Below, piece after piece: positions 55,408 to 64,000 of a DNA stretch of 64,000 nucleotides. Source of the stretch: Psychrobacter sanguinis. GTDB taxonomy: Bacteria; Pseudomonadota; Gammaproteobacteria; Pseudomonadales; Moraxellaceae. Location: contig NZ_CP085990.1 of assembly GCF_020736705.1 (NCBI RefSeq), forward strand, positions 1,550,001 to 1,614,000, written 5' to 3'. Position 1 is the stretch's first letter. Every line of letters starts with the position of its first letter. Position numbers and translations under genes: made by a program. Below the pieces are notes generated by a model. That model made no database searches and had not been told where the DNA came from. It worked only from the letters and a program-made list of their open reading frames with translations.

Positions 55408-56334
55408 TTAGCCGAAAGATGCAAAAACAACCATCAATACTGGCGCCACAATATTAATGATAAAGCCGAAACTAATCGCCAACGGTACGATACCCAATCC
55501 ACCTGACTGTTGTATAACCGGTAGGGTAAAATCTAAGCTGGTTGCACCGCCCAGACCCACAGCAGCCGATGGATATTTACGCATGAATAGCGGAATAAAC
55601 AACAACGCAAAAAACTCGCGTACTAAATCATTAAATAAAGCGATACTGCCCCAAACTGCGCCATAGGCATCGGTCATGACGATGGCAGATAAAGAATACC
55701 AGCCAAAGCCTGAAGCCAAAGCTAAGCTTTGAGTCAAAGAGACTTCATCAAACAATAGCCAAAATATCACCCCACCCATCAATACTGATAAAGTGAAGAT
55801 AACACTGGTTTGCATGCCACGCTTGCTAAGCAGAACTTCTTTCAGAGTAATGCCAGAGCCTTTTAGCCCAATGCCTACCAACAAAATTAAAAACATTAAA
55901 AGCCCAGTCATGGTGTTCTCTGGGGGCATCATGGTCGATGGTAATATGCCACCAATCAAAAACCCAAAAATCACACAAAACACTTGGATTAAGCTGCCTC
56001 GGATACTGACTTTATGTTCGGTGTTGGTATTCTTTACTGTGGGTCGCCAAGGCATCAAGCGGTCAAATAGCATTAAGCCAGCTAGGCCACAGCCGATAGT
56101 GAGTACCGACAACACTCCAACATATAATATGATGTCTTTGATTTGGCTACCCAGCCCTTGGACTTGAGCCAACTCTATTCCGATGAGAGTGAGAATGATA
56201 TAAACCAAATAACTCAGCATCTTCTCAGAGTAGTGAATTAATTTCTTATTTAACGGTAAAGCAAAGCCGATAAACAAAGGGGTTAATACCAAAATCAGGG
56301 TGATAAGGTTGTCTAAATTTTGCGGTGTTTGCAT
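55408..56334 (-). CDS. lysO: LysO family lysine exporter
   Basis: This 308-residue inner-membrane protein has about eight hydrophobic segments and closely follows E. coli LysO (YbjE): ALASGFGWYSLSAIVMTDAYG, FNDLVREFFALLFIPLF, GATSLDFTLPVIQQSGGLG. LysO exports L-lysine and its toxic analogues. I chose ATG 56334 (MQTPQNLDNLITLILVLTPL), which matches the E. coli start; the frame extends to ATG 56415 but would add 27 residues not seen in LysO. Neither start has a good ribosome site. Confidence 0.87.
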   Translation of the reverse strand: MQTPQNLDNLITLILVLTPLFIGFALPLNKKLIHYSEKMLSYLVYIILTLIGIELAQVQGLGSQIKDIILYVGVLSVLTIGCGLAGLMLFDRLMPWRPTVKNTNTEHKVSIRGSLIQVFCVIFGFLIGGILPSTMMPPENTMTGLLMFLILLVGIGLKGSGITLKEVLLSKRGMQTSVIFTLSVLMGGVIFWLLFDEVSLTQSLALASGFGWYSLSAIVMTDAYGAVWGSIALFNDLVREFFALLFIPLFMRKYPSAAVGLGGATSLDFTLPVIQQSGGLGIVPLAISFGFIINIVAPVLMVVFASFG

Positions 56335-56470
56335 GGATAAGAGCACACAGGACGTTAGGTTGGAAAAGTTATGGCGTATATATGCACCAAAACTGACAAA
56401 TGGCGATTCTACCATAGCTTGAAGGTTGAAAGGGGGAGGGTCGAAGGTTGTTTGCCATAAAAAGGAGAAA

Positions 56471-56498
56471 GCCCTCTTTGTCTCTAAACAAAGAGGGC
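56471..56498 (-). terminator. Terminator after nadB
   Basis: A perfect 10-bp stem (GCCCTCTTTG with CAAAGAGGGC), 8-nt loop, then a broken T run on the reverse strand. Confidence 0.7.
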
Positions 56499-56589
56499 AA
56501 TAGCTTTAAACGAAAAAGACCATAATCTTAAAGTAACAGAGCAATGTCTCTATGGCAAAAGGACCGCAAAAAGGATTACGATATGAAGT

Positions 56590-58509
56590 CTAAGACGCTT
56601 TGGCCACCCTACTAGAAAGGTCCATGTCGGTATCAGAATGGGGGATAAAAGCAGTTTCAGCGTTGCTATTATTAATACCAGCTGATTGACCAGCTAAAGC
56701 GGAGACAACGCTCATTGAGGGCATATCGGTTAGACTTGGATAGTCTTCTCTGTAATGACCGCCACGGCTTTCAGTACGCACCAATGCTGACTGTAATAAC
56801 AAAGACGCTAAGGTTAATAGACGCTGGAAGCGAAACTTATTTAACGTAGTATTTTTTACTAGCTTAGTATCTGGTACGGAATCTTCAATATGGGTGGATG
56901 CCAGCTGCTGTTTTAGGCTAAGCACTTGCTGCAATGCTTGCTTTAAACTGACCTCATTGCGTCTAATACCCATATTATTGGTCATTAACTGCTTTAAATC
57001 AGTCAGTTGCTGAGCAAAATCAAAGCTAAGCAATTCAGTAGAGTTGGTTTCAGACTCAGCGAACGGTTCTAAGCTGAGTTGATTCAGATAATCAGTCGGT
57101 ACTTTGAACTGAGCCAATAAGGCCTCACCCGTATTGCGCACTGGCCAATCTAGGTCATTAGTCTCATTATCTAACTGCTTAGCAAGATGAGAAGCTATGT
57201 CACGGCCCACCACCACACACTCCAAAAGCGAATTACTGGCCAAGCGATTGGCGCCATGTAACCCAGTATTGGCCACTTCTCCTGCTGCATATAGGCCTTT
57301 AACATCGGTTTGACCATGACCATTTGCCATAACCCCGCCACAAGTATAGTGAGCAGTAGGCGCCACTGGAATGGGGTTACGGGTAATATCTATTCCTAAG
57401 CTTAAGCAATGAGCGTAAATATCAGGAAAGTGCTGCTGGATAAATTCAGCGGGCTTATGCGAAATATCTAAATGAACATAACCTAAGCCATTATTAGCAA
57501 TTTCACTGGCGATAGCACGGGCCACAATATCACGTGGTGCCAGCTCTTCACGGCTATCATAGTTTGGCATAAAGCGCTGATGAGTCAGCGGACATAACAG
57601 ATGCCCACCTTCACCACGCACTGCTTCTGAGATCAGGAAATTACTGCTGCCATTTTGATCGTTATAGACCAAGCCGGTTGGATGAAACTGGATAAACTCA
57701 AGATTGGCCAAGCGGCAACCGGCTTCCCATGCCATCATAATGCCATCGCCGACACAGACGTTAGGGGCCGTAGCACGACTAAATAATTGTCCTAATCCAC
57801 CGCTGGCGAGAACCACCGCTTTGCTATTAAAGCGAACTAAGCTATTGGTTTGGGTATTAATGGCCTGAGCACCGGTACAACGTCGGTCTGTCTCGCCTTG
57901 CGTAATAAGACTTAACGCTTGATGAAAGGGCAAAACTGTAATATGGTCAGCCTCTAATGCCTGCTGTTGTAAGCGGGTCATAATATGTCTGCCAGTAGCA
58001 TCATCGGCATGAGCCACTCGGCGACAGCCATGCCCCCCTTCTTGAGTCAAATGTAGATCTGCAAGAGAGGGCCCATTTGTCTTCATATCAGCAGGTGGTA
58101 TAGAGTGGTCATTGGTGGTAAAAGGTACTTGATGAGCCAACAACCAGCGTATGGCCTCGCTGCCTTGAGACAAAATATGGGTAGTGGCTTGTTCATCGCA
58201 TAAGCCGTCGCCTGCTATTAGTGTATCACTCACGTGGTCTGACACTTTATCTTTTGCATCAATAACGGCAGCAATACCGCCTTGAGCGTAATAACTTGAA
58301 CAGGCATTTAACCCTTCTTTGGCTAATACTGTTATTTTTAAATGCTGAGGCAAAGACAAAGCGGTGGCCAGACCTGCCAAACCCGCGCCAATGATTAATA
58401 CATCACAATGCTGAATCGTTGAAGCTTCATTGGCTGTTTCAAGGACAGTGTCAAGTGAATCAGGCAATGAGCAGGTTGTGCTAGTGGCACCAGTTTGTGA
58501 TGTTGACAT
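56590..58509 (-). CDS. nadB: L-aspartate oxidase
   Basis: This 639-residue flavoprotein oxidises aspartate to iminoaspartate, the first step of de novo NAD synthesis. FAD motif VLIIGAGLAGLATALSLPQ is near residue 38. YAQGGIAAV, GHGCRRVAHADDATGRH and GLYAAGEVANTGLHGANRLASNSLLE follow. The C-terminus has RGGHYREDYP. It exceeds the usual 530-540 residues by about 100, from an N-terminal lead, a helical insert near residues 480-550 and a 45-residue tail. It lies 99 bp downstream of nadA on the same strand. Confidence 0.95.
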   Translation of the reverse strand: MSTSQTGATSTTCSLPDSLDTVLETANEASTIQHCDVLIIGAGLAGLATALSLPQHLKITVLAKEGLNACSSYYAQGGIAAVIDAKDKVSDHVSDTLIAGDGLCDEQATTHILSQGSEAIRWLLAHQVPFTTNDHSIPPADMKTNGPSLADLHLTQEGGHGCRRVAHADDATGRHIMTRLQQQALEADHITVLPFHQALSLITQGETDRRCTGAQAINTQTNSLVRFNSKAVVLASGGLGQLFSRATAPNVCVGDGIMMAWEAGCRLANLEFIQFHPTGLVYNDQNGSSNFLISEAVRGEGGHLLCPLTHQRFMPNYDSREELAPRDIVARAIASEIANNGLGYVHLDISHKPAEFIQQHFPDIYAHCLSLGIDITRNPIPVAPTAHYTCGGVMANGHGQTDVKGLYAAGEVANTGLHGANRLASNSLLECVVVGRDIASHLAKQLDNETNDLDWPVRNTGEALLAQFKVPTDYLNQLSLEPFAESETNSTELLSFDFAQQLTDLKQLMTNNMGIRRNEVSLKQALQQVLSLKQQLASTHIEDSVPDTKLVKNTTLNKFRFQRLLTLASLLLQSALVRTESRGGHYREDYPSLTDMPSMSVVSALAGQSAGINNSNAETAFIPHSDTDMDLSSRVAKAS

Positions 58510-58608
58510 AGGCAGGCTCTTATTTATGGTTGATAGCAGGACTTTTAGTAAATAGCTAAAAGCCTTTAAAATTTGCTGTTAAGGTTCATTGTGAGGTTTA
58601 AATCACAA

Positions 58609-59829
58609 TTAAGCAGGACCAACGTTGGCAAATAGCGAACGGTCTTTAACAATATCGCCGCTGGTTGCGACACGGCGTTTTTGTTCAGCTGCGAAGTCGA
58701 GCATACGTTGTAACGGTTTTAATGCTGCCGCTGCCAATTCTGGCTCTAGCTTAATTTCGCCGCTACCCGTTTCTAAACACTGCTCAATGCCTTTTAGACC
58801 GTTCATGGCCATCCAAGGGCAAAAAGCACAGCTCTTACAAGTGGCACTTTCGCCTGCGGTAGGAGCGGCTAAAAATAGCTTATCTGGAGAGTGCTTTTGC
58901 ATTTCGTGCAAGATGCCAAGGTCAGTACCGACGATGAAAGTTTTGGCATCCATTTCCTGTGTGGCACTGAGTAGTTTACTGGTTGAACCTACAACATCAG
59001 CAAGGGCTACCACACTGTCTGGTGACTCAGGGTGAACCAATACCACTGCTTCAGGATGTTCCGCTTTAAGCTGCTGTAATTCTTTGGCTTTAAACTCATT
59101 ATGGACGATGCAGGAGCCTTGCCAAAGTAGCATATCAGCGCCAGTTTCTTTTTGAATGTATTTGCCCAAATGACGGTCAGGGCCCCAAATGATTTTTTGG
59201 CCTTGTTCATGCAAGTGAGTCACAATTTCAAGTCCCACAGAAGAAGTTACCACCCAGTCAGCACGGGCTTTAACTTCAGCACTGGTATTGGCATAGACCA
59301 CGACAGTGCGATCAGAGTGCTGGTCACAAAAGGCGCTAAACTCCTCAATAGGGCAGCCCAAATCTAGCGAGCATTCTGCTTCTAAGTCCGCCATTAACAC
59401 TGTTTTTTCCATGCTAAGAATCTTGGCAGACTCACCCATGAAGCGCACTCCAGCTACCACTAAGGTCTGAGCCTCATGCTCTTTACCAAAGCGGGCCATT
59501 TCTAGCGAATCACCCACACAGCCGCCTGTTTCTAAGGCCAAGTCTTGAATATAAGGGTCAACATAATAATGAGCTACCAATACTGCGTTGTGCTCTTTTA
59601 GCAGACGCTTGATATTGGCTTCAACTTGCTTACGCTCACTGCGTGATAGTTCAGCCGGTATTTTGGCTTTGGCATACTCTATATCGATATGATTGACAGT
59701 AGACTGCTGATTGCTTTGAGCCAAAGTAGGGGCATCATAAGCAAAAAGCTCTACTTTTTCAGAGGTCATATTTCTTTTAGAAGTCATGTCGTTTTTTGTC
59801 AGGGTTGAACTGGCTTGTGAGGCTGGCAT
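58609..59829 (-). CDS. nadA: Quinolinate synthase
   Basis: This 406-residue [4Fe-4S] enzyme condenses iminoaspartate with dihydroxyacetone phosphate to quinolinate. Cluster cysteines are Cys153 in LEAECSLD, one in [11 protein letters not shown] near residue 240 and one in [13 protein letters not shown] near 337. The first 50 residues are an extension of low complexity. It starts the nadA-nadB unit. A near-palindrome shared with nadC lies 47-67 bp upstream within a plausible promoter. Confidence 0.96.
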   Translation of the reverse strand: MPASQASSTLTKNDMTSKRNMTSEKVELFAYDAPTLAQSNQQSTVNHIDIEYAKAKIPAELSRSERKQVEANIKRLLKEHNAVLVAHYYVDPYIQDLALETGGCVGDSLEMARFGKEHEAQTLVVAGVRFMGESAKILSMEKTVLMADLEAECSLDLGCPIEEFSAFCDQHSDRTVVVYANTSAEVKARADWVVTSSVGLEIVTHLHEQGQKIIWGPDRHLGKYIQKETGADMLLWQGSCIVHNEFKAKELQQLKAEHPEAVVLVHPESPDSVVALADVVGSTSKLLSATQEMDAKTFIVGTDLGILHEMQKHSPDKLFLAAPTAGESATCKSCAFCPWMAMNGLKGIEQCLETGSGEIKLEPELAAAALKPLQRMLDFAAEQKRRVATSGDIVKDRSLFANVGPA

Positions 59830-59874
59830 AGATATCCCTATTTCATAGTAATAAGTTTAAATGTGGTTTTTATA

Positions 59875-59902
59875 ATTATGCTCATTTTGAGTATAAATAC
59901 AA
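59875..59902 (-). promoter_or_regulatory. nadA promoter with NAD-regulator operator
   Basis: On the reverse strand TTGTAT, 16 bp and CATAAT form a -35/-10 pair. The 16-bp spacer and part of the -10 are covered by the near-palindrome TTATGCTCA-TTT-TGAGTATAA (59876-59896 on the forward strand). Binding would block RNA polymerase. Confidence 0.65.
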
Positions 59903-60119
59903 GAAAATTTTTAATAAAACTGAGATATGAATGATTTATAGTGATCTGTTTTGCTATAAATGCTGGTTGTTGGTGAGGCTCGATTAGAGGCTTTAGCAAC
60001 GGCTATGCCTACATTTATCGTGGTCCTATGAGGGTAAGATTAAAGTAAGATCTAACTTAGATACCGTGTAATTCAGTGTATTAAACGATATACTAAAGAC
60101 CTTAAATTCAATAGATTTG

Positions 60120-61223
60120 ATGAGAGTTATGAGTCTGTCTTTTTCTCACGCCCATAGTGAAGGTAGTGGCACCACTGAAGTGGTAGCGGTGCTGATAGCC
60201 ATTACCAATAATAGCGCTCGAGTGCTGACGGTTGATGGTGGAAAACTATTACCTAATGGACCCTTAATGCCTTTACACCGTTCATTGCAAGCGGGGGTTC
60301 GGCAGTGGGTAGAGGAGCAGACTCAGCAGCCGCTTGGCTATATTGAGCAGTTATATACTTTTGTTGATACTAACAGACGTAATAAAGAAGGGCATGCCTT
60401 AGTCTATGTCAGCTATATGGGGCTGGTGCAAGAAGCAGTTTCTCAAGCAGGTATTACGACCAGCTCTCAATCTACCCCTGTTGCTGCTGTAGCCCAATCT
60501 CCGACTACAGTGGAAGGTCAGAGCAGTGCACGCTGGCGTGATTGGTACACCTATTTTCCTTGGGAAAATCATTTGCAAGATCAGACAAACAGCAGTCAGA
60601 TTATTGAAAAATTAAAACAATGGGCATATGCTGCAGATAGTAGTGTGGAGCGAACCAAGCGCCTACAACGTATTTATCTATGTTGGGGTGGAGATTGGGA
60701 GGAAGATTCGGACTTTAGACAGGTCATCACCAGTGAAGAGGGTCGTAGTAGCAGTGCCAAAGAGATGTTTAGTCAGTGGGTCGCTGAACATGCATTACTG
60801 CGTTATGAAATGCTTTATGAGGCAGGATTAATACCTGAATCACCTTTCTACAATGCCATCAAGCTACCCAAAGATTGGCAACAAGTTACCGGTGAGCCTA
60901 TGTACTATGATCATCGCCGAGTGATTGCTACCGCCATATCGCGACTGCGCGCCAAGATTGAGTATCGCCCACTTATCTTTGGTTTGATGCCTGAAGAATT
61001 TACCTTATTGCAGTTACAACAAAGCGTAGAGGCCTTATCGGGCGTCCCTCTACACAAGCAAAACTTTAGAAGACTACTTGAGAGTCAAGACTTACTTGAG
61101 CCAACCGGTAATAGCAGCCAAACCGGTAGAGGCCGACCGGCTAAACTGTATCGATTCCGTTTCGATGTCGGTTTACAAAGTTTATTGATGGACAGCAAGT
61201 TGCCTAAAAGCAACAACCGATAA
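60120..61223 (+). CDS. Nudix-related transcriptional regulator of NAD synthesis (NrtR/NadQ-like)
   Basis: This 367-residue protein has an N-terminal Nudix-like domain (TEVVAVLIAITNNSARVLTV) whose Nudix box is degenerate: the span SLQAGVRQWVEEQTQQ lacks the full GX5EX7REUXEE pattern, so hydrolysis is unlikely and ligand sensing more likely. The C-terminal half has a winged-helix part (EEFTLLQLQQSVEALSGVP and NFRRLLESQDLLEP, then GRGRPAKLYRF). It lies between nadA and nadC, so it should repress de novo NAD genes. ATG 60120 is used; ATG 60129 or TTG 60117 are possible. No operator copy lies next to its own start. Confidence 0.82.
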   Translation: MRVMSLSFSHAHSEGSGTTEVVAVLIAITNNSARVLTVDGGKLLPNGPLMPLHRSLQAGVRQWVEEQTQQPLGYIEQLYTFVDTNRRNKEGHALVYVSYMGLVQEAVSQAGITTSSQSTPVAAVAQSPTTVEGQSSARWRDWYTYFPWENHLQDQTNSSQIIEKLKQWAYAADSSVERTKRLQRIYLCWGGDWEEDSDFRQVITSEEGRSSSAKEMFSQWVAEHALLRYEMLYEAGLIPESPFYNAIKLPKDWQQVTGEPMYYDHRRVIATAISRLRAKIEYRPLIFGLMPEEFTLLQLQQSVEALSGVPLHKQNFRRLLESQDLLEPTGNSSQTGRGRPAKLYRFRFDVGLQSLLMDSKLPKSNNR

Positions 61224-61258
61224 TCTAGATTAATTATTGCTAAACGGCTGTTTGTTGG

Positions 61259-61286
61259 TTATATTTATGCTCATTATGAGTATTAT
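61259..61286 (+). promoter_or_regulatory. nadC promoter with NAD-regulator operator
   Basis: TTATAT, 16 bp and TATTAT form a possible promoter. The near-palindrome TTATGCTCA-TTA-TGAGTATTA (61265-61285) covers its spacer, matching the nadA operator at 19 of 21 positions. It lies about 130 bp before nadC. Confidence 0.65.
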
Positions 61287-61304
61287 TGGCAAAAGAGTTC
61301 TGAC

Positions 61305-61327
61305 AATATTTGTAAGGTACAAATGTT
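61305..61327. repeat. Inverted repeat in the nadC leader
   Basis: AATATTTGT and ACAAATGTT flank AAGGT; eight of nine bases pair. It lies between the nadC promoter and start and could be a second regulator site or an RNA hairpin. Confidence 0.45.
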
Positions 61328-61416
61328 TAACTTAGCGCAGCTTATCTTATGCTTATTTAATGAATTATTGATAAAACCATAGATAAAGTAACCAACAAAA
61401 TCATCAAGGACCCTCT

Positions 61417-62331
61417 ATGTCTTCAACGCTTAGCACTAATTATCAACACTCAGCCCCGTTAAAAGACTATCAACAGCCCCCTTTAAATGAAGTTTTACTG
61501 GCGCCCTTGGTTGAGAATGCTTTACTAGAGGATTTAGGTCGTCGAGGCGATGTGACCTCACAAGCGACCATTCCCGCAGACAAGCAAGCAACGCTGACAT
61601 TAACGGTGCGTGATGATGGCGTGGTGTGTGGTTTAGATTTGGCGAGACTGGCATTTGCCCAAGTCGATGCGTCGATTGAATTTACCGCACACACTCAGGA
61701 TGGTGCATGGGTTACTGCGGGTCAGGCACTGGCTACTATCAGTGGTAATGCGCGTAACTTATTGACCGCTGAACGCACTGCACTCAATTTTATGACTCAT
61801 TTGAGCGGCATTGCTACGGCCACCAGAAAGGTAGTAGATCTGGTAGCCGACTATCCTGCTCAAATTACTTGTACTCGTAAGACCATTCCAGGCCTACGCA
61901 CTGTACAAAAATATGCTGTACGTTGTGGCGGTGGCCGCAATCACCGTTTGGGTCTCGATGATGCTATCTTAATCAAAGACAACCACATTGCCATCGCCGG
62001 CAACATTCCCAATGCTATTGCTCAGGCCAAACAACTGGCTGGGCATTTGATACCGATTGAAATTGAAGTAGATACTTTAGAGCAGTTGCAACAAGCCATT
62101 GATGCCGGGGCAGAGTTGGTGCTATTAGACAATATGAGTCCTGACACTTTACGTCAAGCTGTGGCATTGTGCAAAAACCATCCTAGTGGCCGTATCAAAA
62201 CCGAAGCTTCGGGTGGAATTACGCCTGACAGCGTGGTGGCAGTGGCAGAAACAGGTGTCGATTTTATTGCCATGGGTTATTTAACGCACAGTACCACAGC
62301 GTTAGATATTGGTATGGATTTCTCTGCTTAG
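61417..62331 (+). CDS. nadC: Nicotinate-nucleotide diphosphorylase (carboxylating)
   Basis: This 304-residue enzyme makes nicotinate mononucleotide from quinolinate and PRPP, the third step of NAD synthesis. Motifs: LEDLGRRGDVTSQATIP, ERTALNFMTHLSGIAT, TRKTIPGLRTVQKYAVRCGG, IKDNHI, EVDTLEQ, LLDNMSP and ASGGI. The N-terminus is about 20 residues longer than E. coli NadC. It is preceded by the shared NAD operator. Confidence 0.96.
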   Translation: MSSTLSTNYQHSAPLKDYQQPPLNEVLLAPLVENALLEDLGRRGDVTSQATIPADKQATLTLTVRDDGVVCGLDLARLAFAQVDASIEFTAHTQDGAWVTAGQALATISGNARNLLTAERTALNFMTHLSGIATATRKVVDLVADYPAQITCTRKTIPGLRTVQKYAVRCGGGRNHRLGLDDAILIKDNHIAIAGNIPNAIAQAKQLAGHLIPIEIEVDTLEQLQQAIDAGAELVLLDNMSPDTLRQAVALCKNHPSGRIKTEASGGITPDSVVAVAETGVDFIAMGYLTHSTTALDIGMDFSA

Positions 62332-62603
62332 CCTATATTTTCCAGAGTAGCTTATATTTTTCAAATTAACTTATAGTTTAGGGGCTTTAACTTGATGTTA
62401 TGGCCCTGATGCTTATTCTCTTACCCTTAAACGCCTATCCGTATTAAACTATATTGCTATGAAGGCCGGTCAATTTTTATTCCCTGTAATAATATGATAC
62501 ATAGCCGGTACACAAAAGCTGTCTAAGCCTATAATATAGGGTTTTTGCGATTTGATGTGTGTGTTAGAATCGCCTGTTTTTTCTGCAAACTGAGGCGCCC
62601 ATT

Positions 62604-63245
62604 ATGGACACTGAAATTGTCAAAATAATGATAGCGTTTATGGTGCTGATTAATCCTTTTAGTGCTCTAACCCTATTTTTAGATTCGACCAAAGGCTATA
62701 GTATGACTGATAGGCGCCGTTTTGCGCGTATCAGTAGCTTAACTGTTTTTATTACCATTACCTTTTTCACTGTAGCCGGTGAAGGACTTTTAAGGGTATT
62801 GGGTATCTCAGTAGGCTCGTTCCAAGTGGCAGGTGGTGTGCTGGTATTTTTAATTGCCATTAATATGATGAATGGCGATGGTAACCCAGCAAAACCGGAC
62901 CAAGAAAATGTTGATTTTGATGACAGTGTTGAGAGTATTGGAAGCACAGCTGCCGCGGTAGTGCCTTTAGCGATTCCTATGATGGTAGGCCCTGGTGGTA
63001 TTTCTACAGTGATTATTTATTCCGCTCAAGTTACAAGCTGGCATCAAAGATTGGCCATTATCATTGCTGGTTTATTAATCTCTATTTTCTGTTATTTGGC
63101 ATTAATGGCCGCAGGTAGATTAAGCCGATTCTTAGGCGATACCGGACTAAATATTATCAGCCGAATTATGGGTATGTTATTGGCAGCAGTGGCGATCGAA
63201 ATCTTGGTGAGTGGTATTCGTACTATTTTTCCGAGCCTTGCATAA
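62604..63245 (+). CDS. MarC family membrane protein
   Basis: This 213-residue inner-membrane protein has six hydrophobic segments and the family motifs FMVLINPFSALTLFL and VPLAIPMMVGPGGISTVI. GAGG lies ten bases before the ATG. MarC was once linked to multiple antibiotic resistance in E. coli, but this was later withdrawn and the function is unknown. A polar loop near residues 95-115 separates the halves. Confidence 0.9.
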   Translation: MDTEIVKIMIAFMVLINPFSALTLFLDSTKGYSMTDRRRFARISSLTVFITITFFTVAGEGLLRVLGISVGSFQVAGGVLVFLIAINMMNGDGNPAKPDQENVDFDDSVESIGSTAAAVVPLAIPMMVGPGGISTVIIYSAQVTSWHQRLAIIIAGLLISIFCYLALMAAGRLSRFLGDTGLNIISRIMGMLLAAVAIEILVSGIRTIFPSLA

Positions 63246-63362
63246 TCATTTAGGTTTAAGATAGATTTCTATGCTTAAAGCAGCTAGCAAAGACTACGAT
63301 TTATCTAGTTGCCACCCCTACGTAGCTATTTAAGTCTGATTTAATTTTTGATTTAAATGATG

Positions 63363-63394
63363 AAAGGTCTCTATATTGGTAGAGACCTTTTTTT
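63363..63394 (+). terminator. Rho-independent terminator after marC
   Basis: AAAGGTCTCTA and TAGAGACCTTT form a perfect 11-bp stem with a 6-nt loop, followed by T. Confidence 0.87.
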
Positions 63395-63485
63395 ATGGAA
63401 ATGGGATTTGATAAAGGAATGATTAGGTAGTGGCTTGGTTTAACAGCTACATGGTTTGATAGTGGAATGGTTTAACTGTATATCG

Positions 63486-64000
63486 CTAGCTGCTGTATAA
63501 ATGCCACGCCAAATAAATCATTAATAATCCAACAAGAGCATCCAAAATATTCCAAGCTTTGGGTTTGGCAAAAAGCGGAGATAATAACCTTGCACCGTAG
63601 CCCAAACTAAAAAAGAACACAAATGAAGCGCTCACTGCCCCAATGCCAAACTGTAATTTACTAGCGGCTCCAGTGGATACCATGCCGACCAATACCAACG
63701 TATCTAAATAAACATGAGGGTTGAGCCAGGTAAAGCCAAAGCATAACAGCAAAGATTTTTTTAAACTACTAACCTGTTGATGGTCTTGTGTCAAAGCATG
63801 CGACTTAGTGGCACTGGCATATAGACTTTGTAGGCCATAAACCAATAAAAACAAAGCCCCTGCAATTTTTGCAATAAATACTGCGTTGGGATACCTTGTC
63901 GTTATTGCCCCAAATCCTGCTACCCCAGCAGAGATTAACAGCGCATCTGAGACCGCGCAGAATAGACATATGGCAAAAATATGCTGTTTTTTTAATCCTT
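63486..64000 (-). CDS. argO: ArgO-like LysE family amino-acid exporter, N-terminus beyond the window
   Basis: The frame runs from the stop at 63486 to the window edge without a stop, giving the last 170 residues. The part up to the edge reads KKQHIFAICLFCAVSDALLI and GFGAITTRYPNAVFI. Then come FLLVYGLQSLYASA, CFGFTWLNPHVYLDTLVLVG, GAVSASFVFFFSLGYGARLL and a last membrane segment. These follow E. coli ArgO (arginine exporter) closely; WLNPHVYLDT is characteristic of LysE/ArgO rather than RhtB. The substrate is probably arginine and/or lysine. Confidence 0.85.
   Translation of the reverse strand, partial: GLKKQHIFAICLFCAVSDALLISAGVAGFGAITTRYPNAVFIAKIAGALFLLVYGLQSLYASATKSHALTQDHQQVSSLKKSLLLCFGFTWLNPHVYLDTLVLVGMVSTGAASKLQFGIGAVSASFVFFFSLGYGARLLSPLFAKPKAWNILDALVGLLMIYLAWHLYSS

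Noticed and set aside
62329..62367. Two imperfect copies of TAGCTTATATTTTTCA after nadC
   Set aside because: The copies differ at several positions and are T-rich, so they are weak evidence for a repeat or terminator.

Overview
The window looks like a stretch of core chromosome from a gammaproteobacterium of the Moraxellaceae, most likely Psychrobacter. This rests on the sequence of the housekeeping proteins, the moderately AT-rich base composition, the pairings uvrA / YajR-type MFS / ssb, coaD next to a YfhL-type ferredoxin, and recA with recX, the Neisseria-type ACP homologue, and the absence of a recognisable LexA box at recA. I recognised no rRNA, tRNA, CRISPR array, insertion sequence, integrase or prophage gene. 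Almost all of the window is ordinary single-copy metabolism and information processing. The genus call is from protein resemblance only and was not searched.

Layout. 1-1.6 kb: two genes of the DUF2382 / PRC-barrel stress family. 2-5.8 kb: acetyl-CoA acetyltransferase, homoserine dehydrogenase (hom) and a DsbC-like lipoprotein. 6-9.7 kb: YgiQ-type radical SAM protein, ferredoxin and coaD. 10-12 kb: smpB converging on glutathione reductase. 12.3-14.7 kb: a split ThrE-type exporter and a DUF368 (PopT-type) membrane protein. 14.9-19.6 kb: nitroreductase, a LysE-type exporter with an unusual leader, a GFA-fold protein, DUF503, a strikingly AT-rich beta-propeller gene and a flavin monooxygenase-like protein. 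19.8-29.9 kb: uvrA, a YajR-like MFS transporter, ssb, a small secreted ORF, tatD, tcdA and mnmC. 30-34.7 kb: a coiled-coil membrane protein, yciI, yciB, a PHP exonuclease, truD and a GNAT. 34.8-41.1 kb: recX, recA, sodC and lon. 41.5-48.4 kb: Na+/H+ antiporter, fau plus a small protein, fumC, the ACP homologue and amtB. 48.5-51 kb: hsp20, ybeY and phoH. 51.4-55.3 kb: two UbiH-family hydroxylases, an OmpA-like lipoprotein and a lysine-rich protein. 55.4-64 kb: lysO, nadB, nadA, a Nudix-related NAD regulator, nadC, marC and a truncated argO-like gene.

Genes that work together. The clearest local circuit is NAD synthesis. nadA-nadB and nadC flank a regulator with a degenerate Nudix box, and the nadA and nadC promoters carry the same 21-bp near-palindrome (19 of 21 bases identical), each placed in the spacer between a plausible -35 and -10. 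lon, hsp20 and phoH/ybeZ each have a sigma-32-like promoter, so the window holds part of the heat-shock regulon. amtB has a sigma-54-like -24/-12 element with paired GGTGCA repeats about 200 bp upstream, which suggests nitrogen control. Five loci encode amino-acid exporters (split ThrE, LysE-type, LysO, ArgO-like) or the threonine-pathway enzyme Hom. sodC, gor, the DsbC-like protein and the DUF2382 proteins fit envelope and oxidative-stress defence.

I see no multi-gene defence island or obviously new system. The items most worth following up are the NAD operator pair, the inverted-repeat plus leader-ORF region before the LysE-type exporter, the ACP homologue with a Zur-like palindrome, the lysine-rich protein with a small conserved C-terminal domain, and the AT-rich propeller gene.
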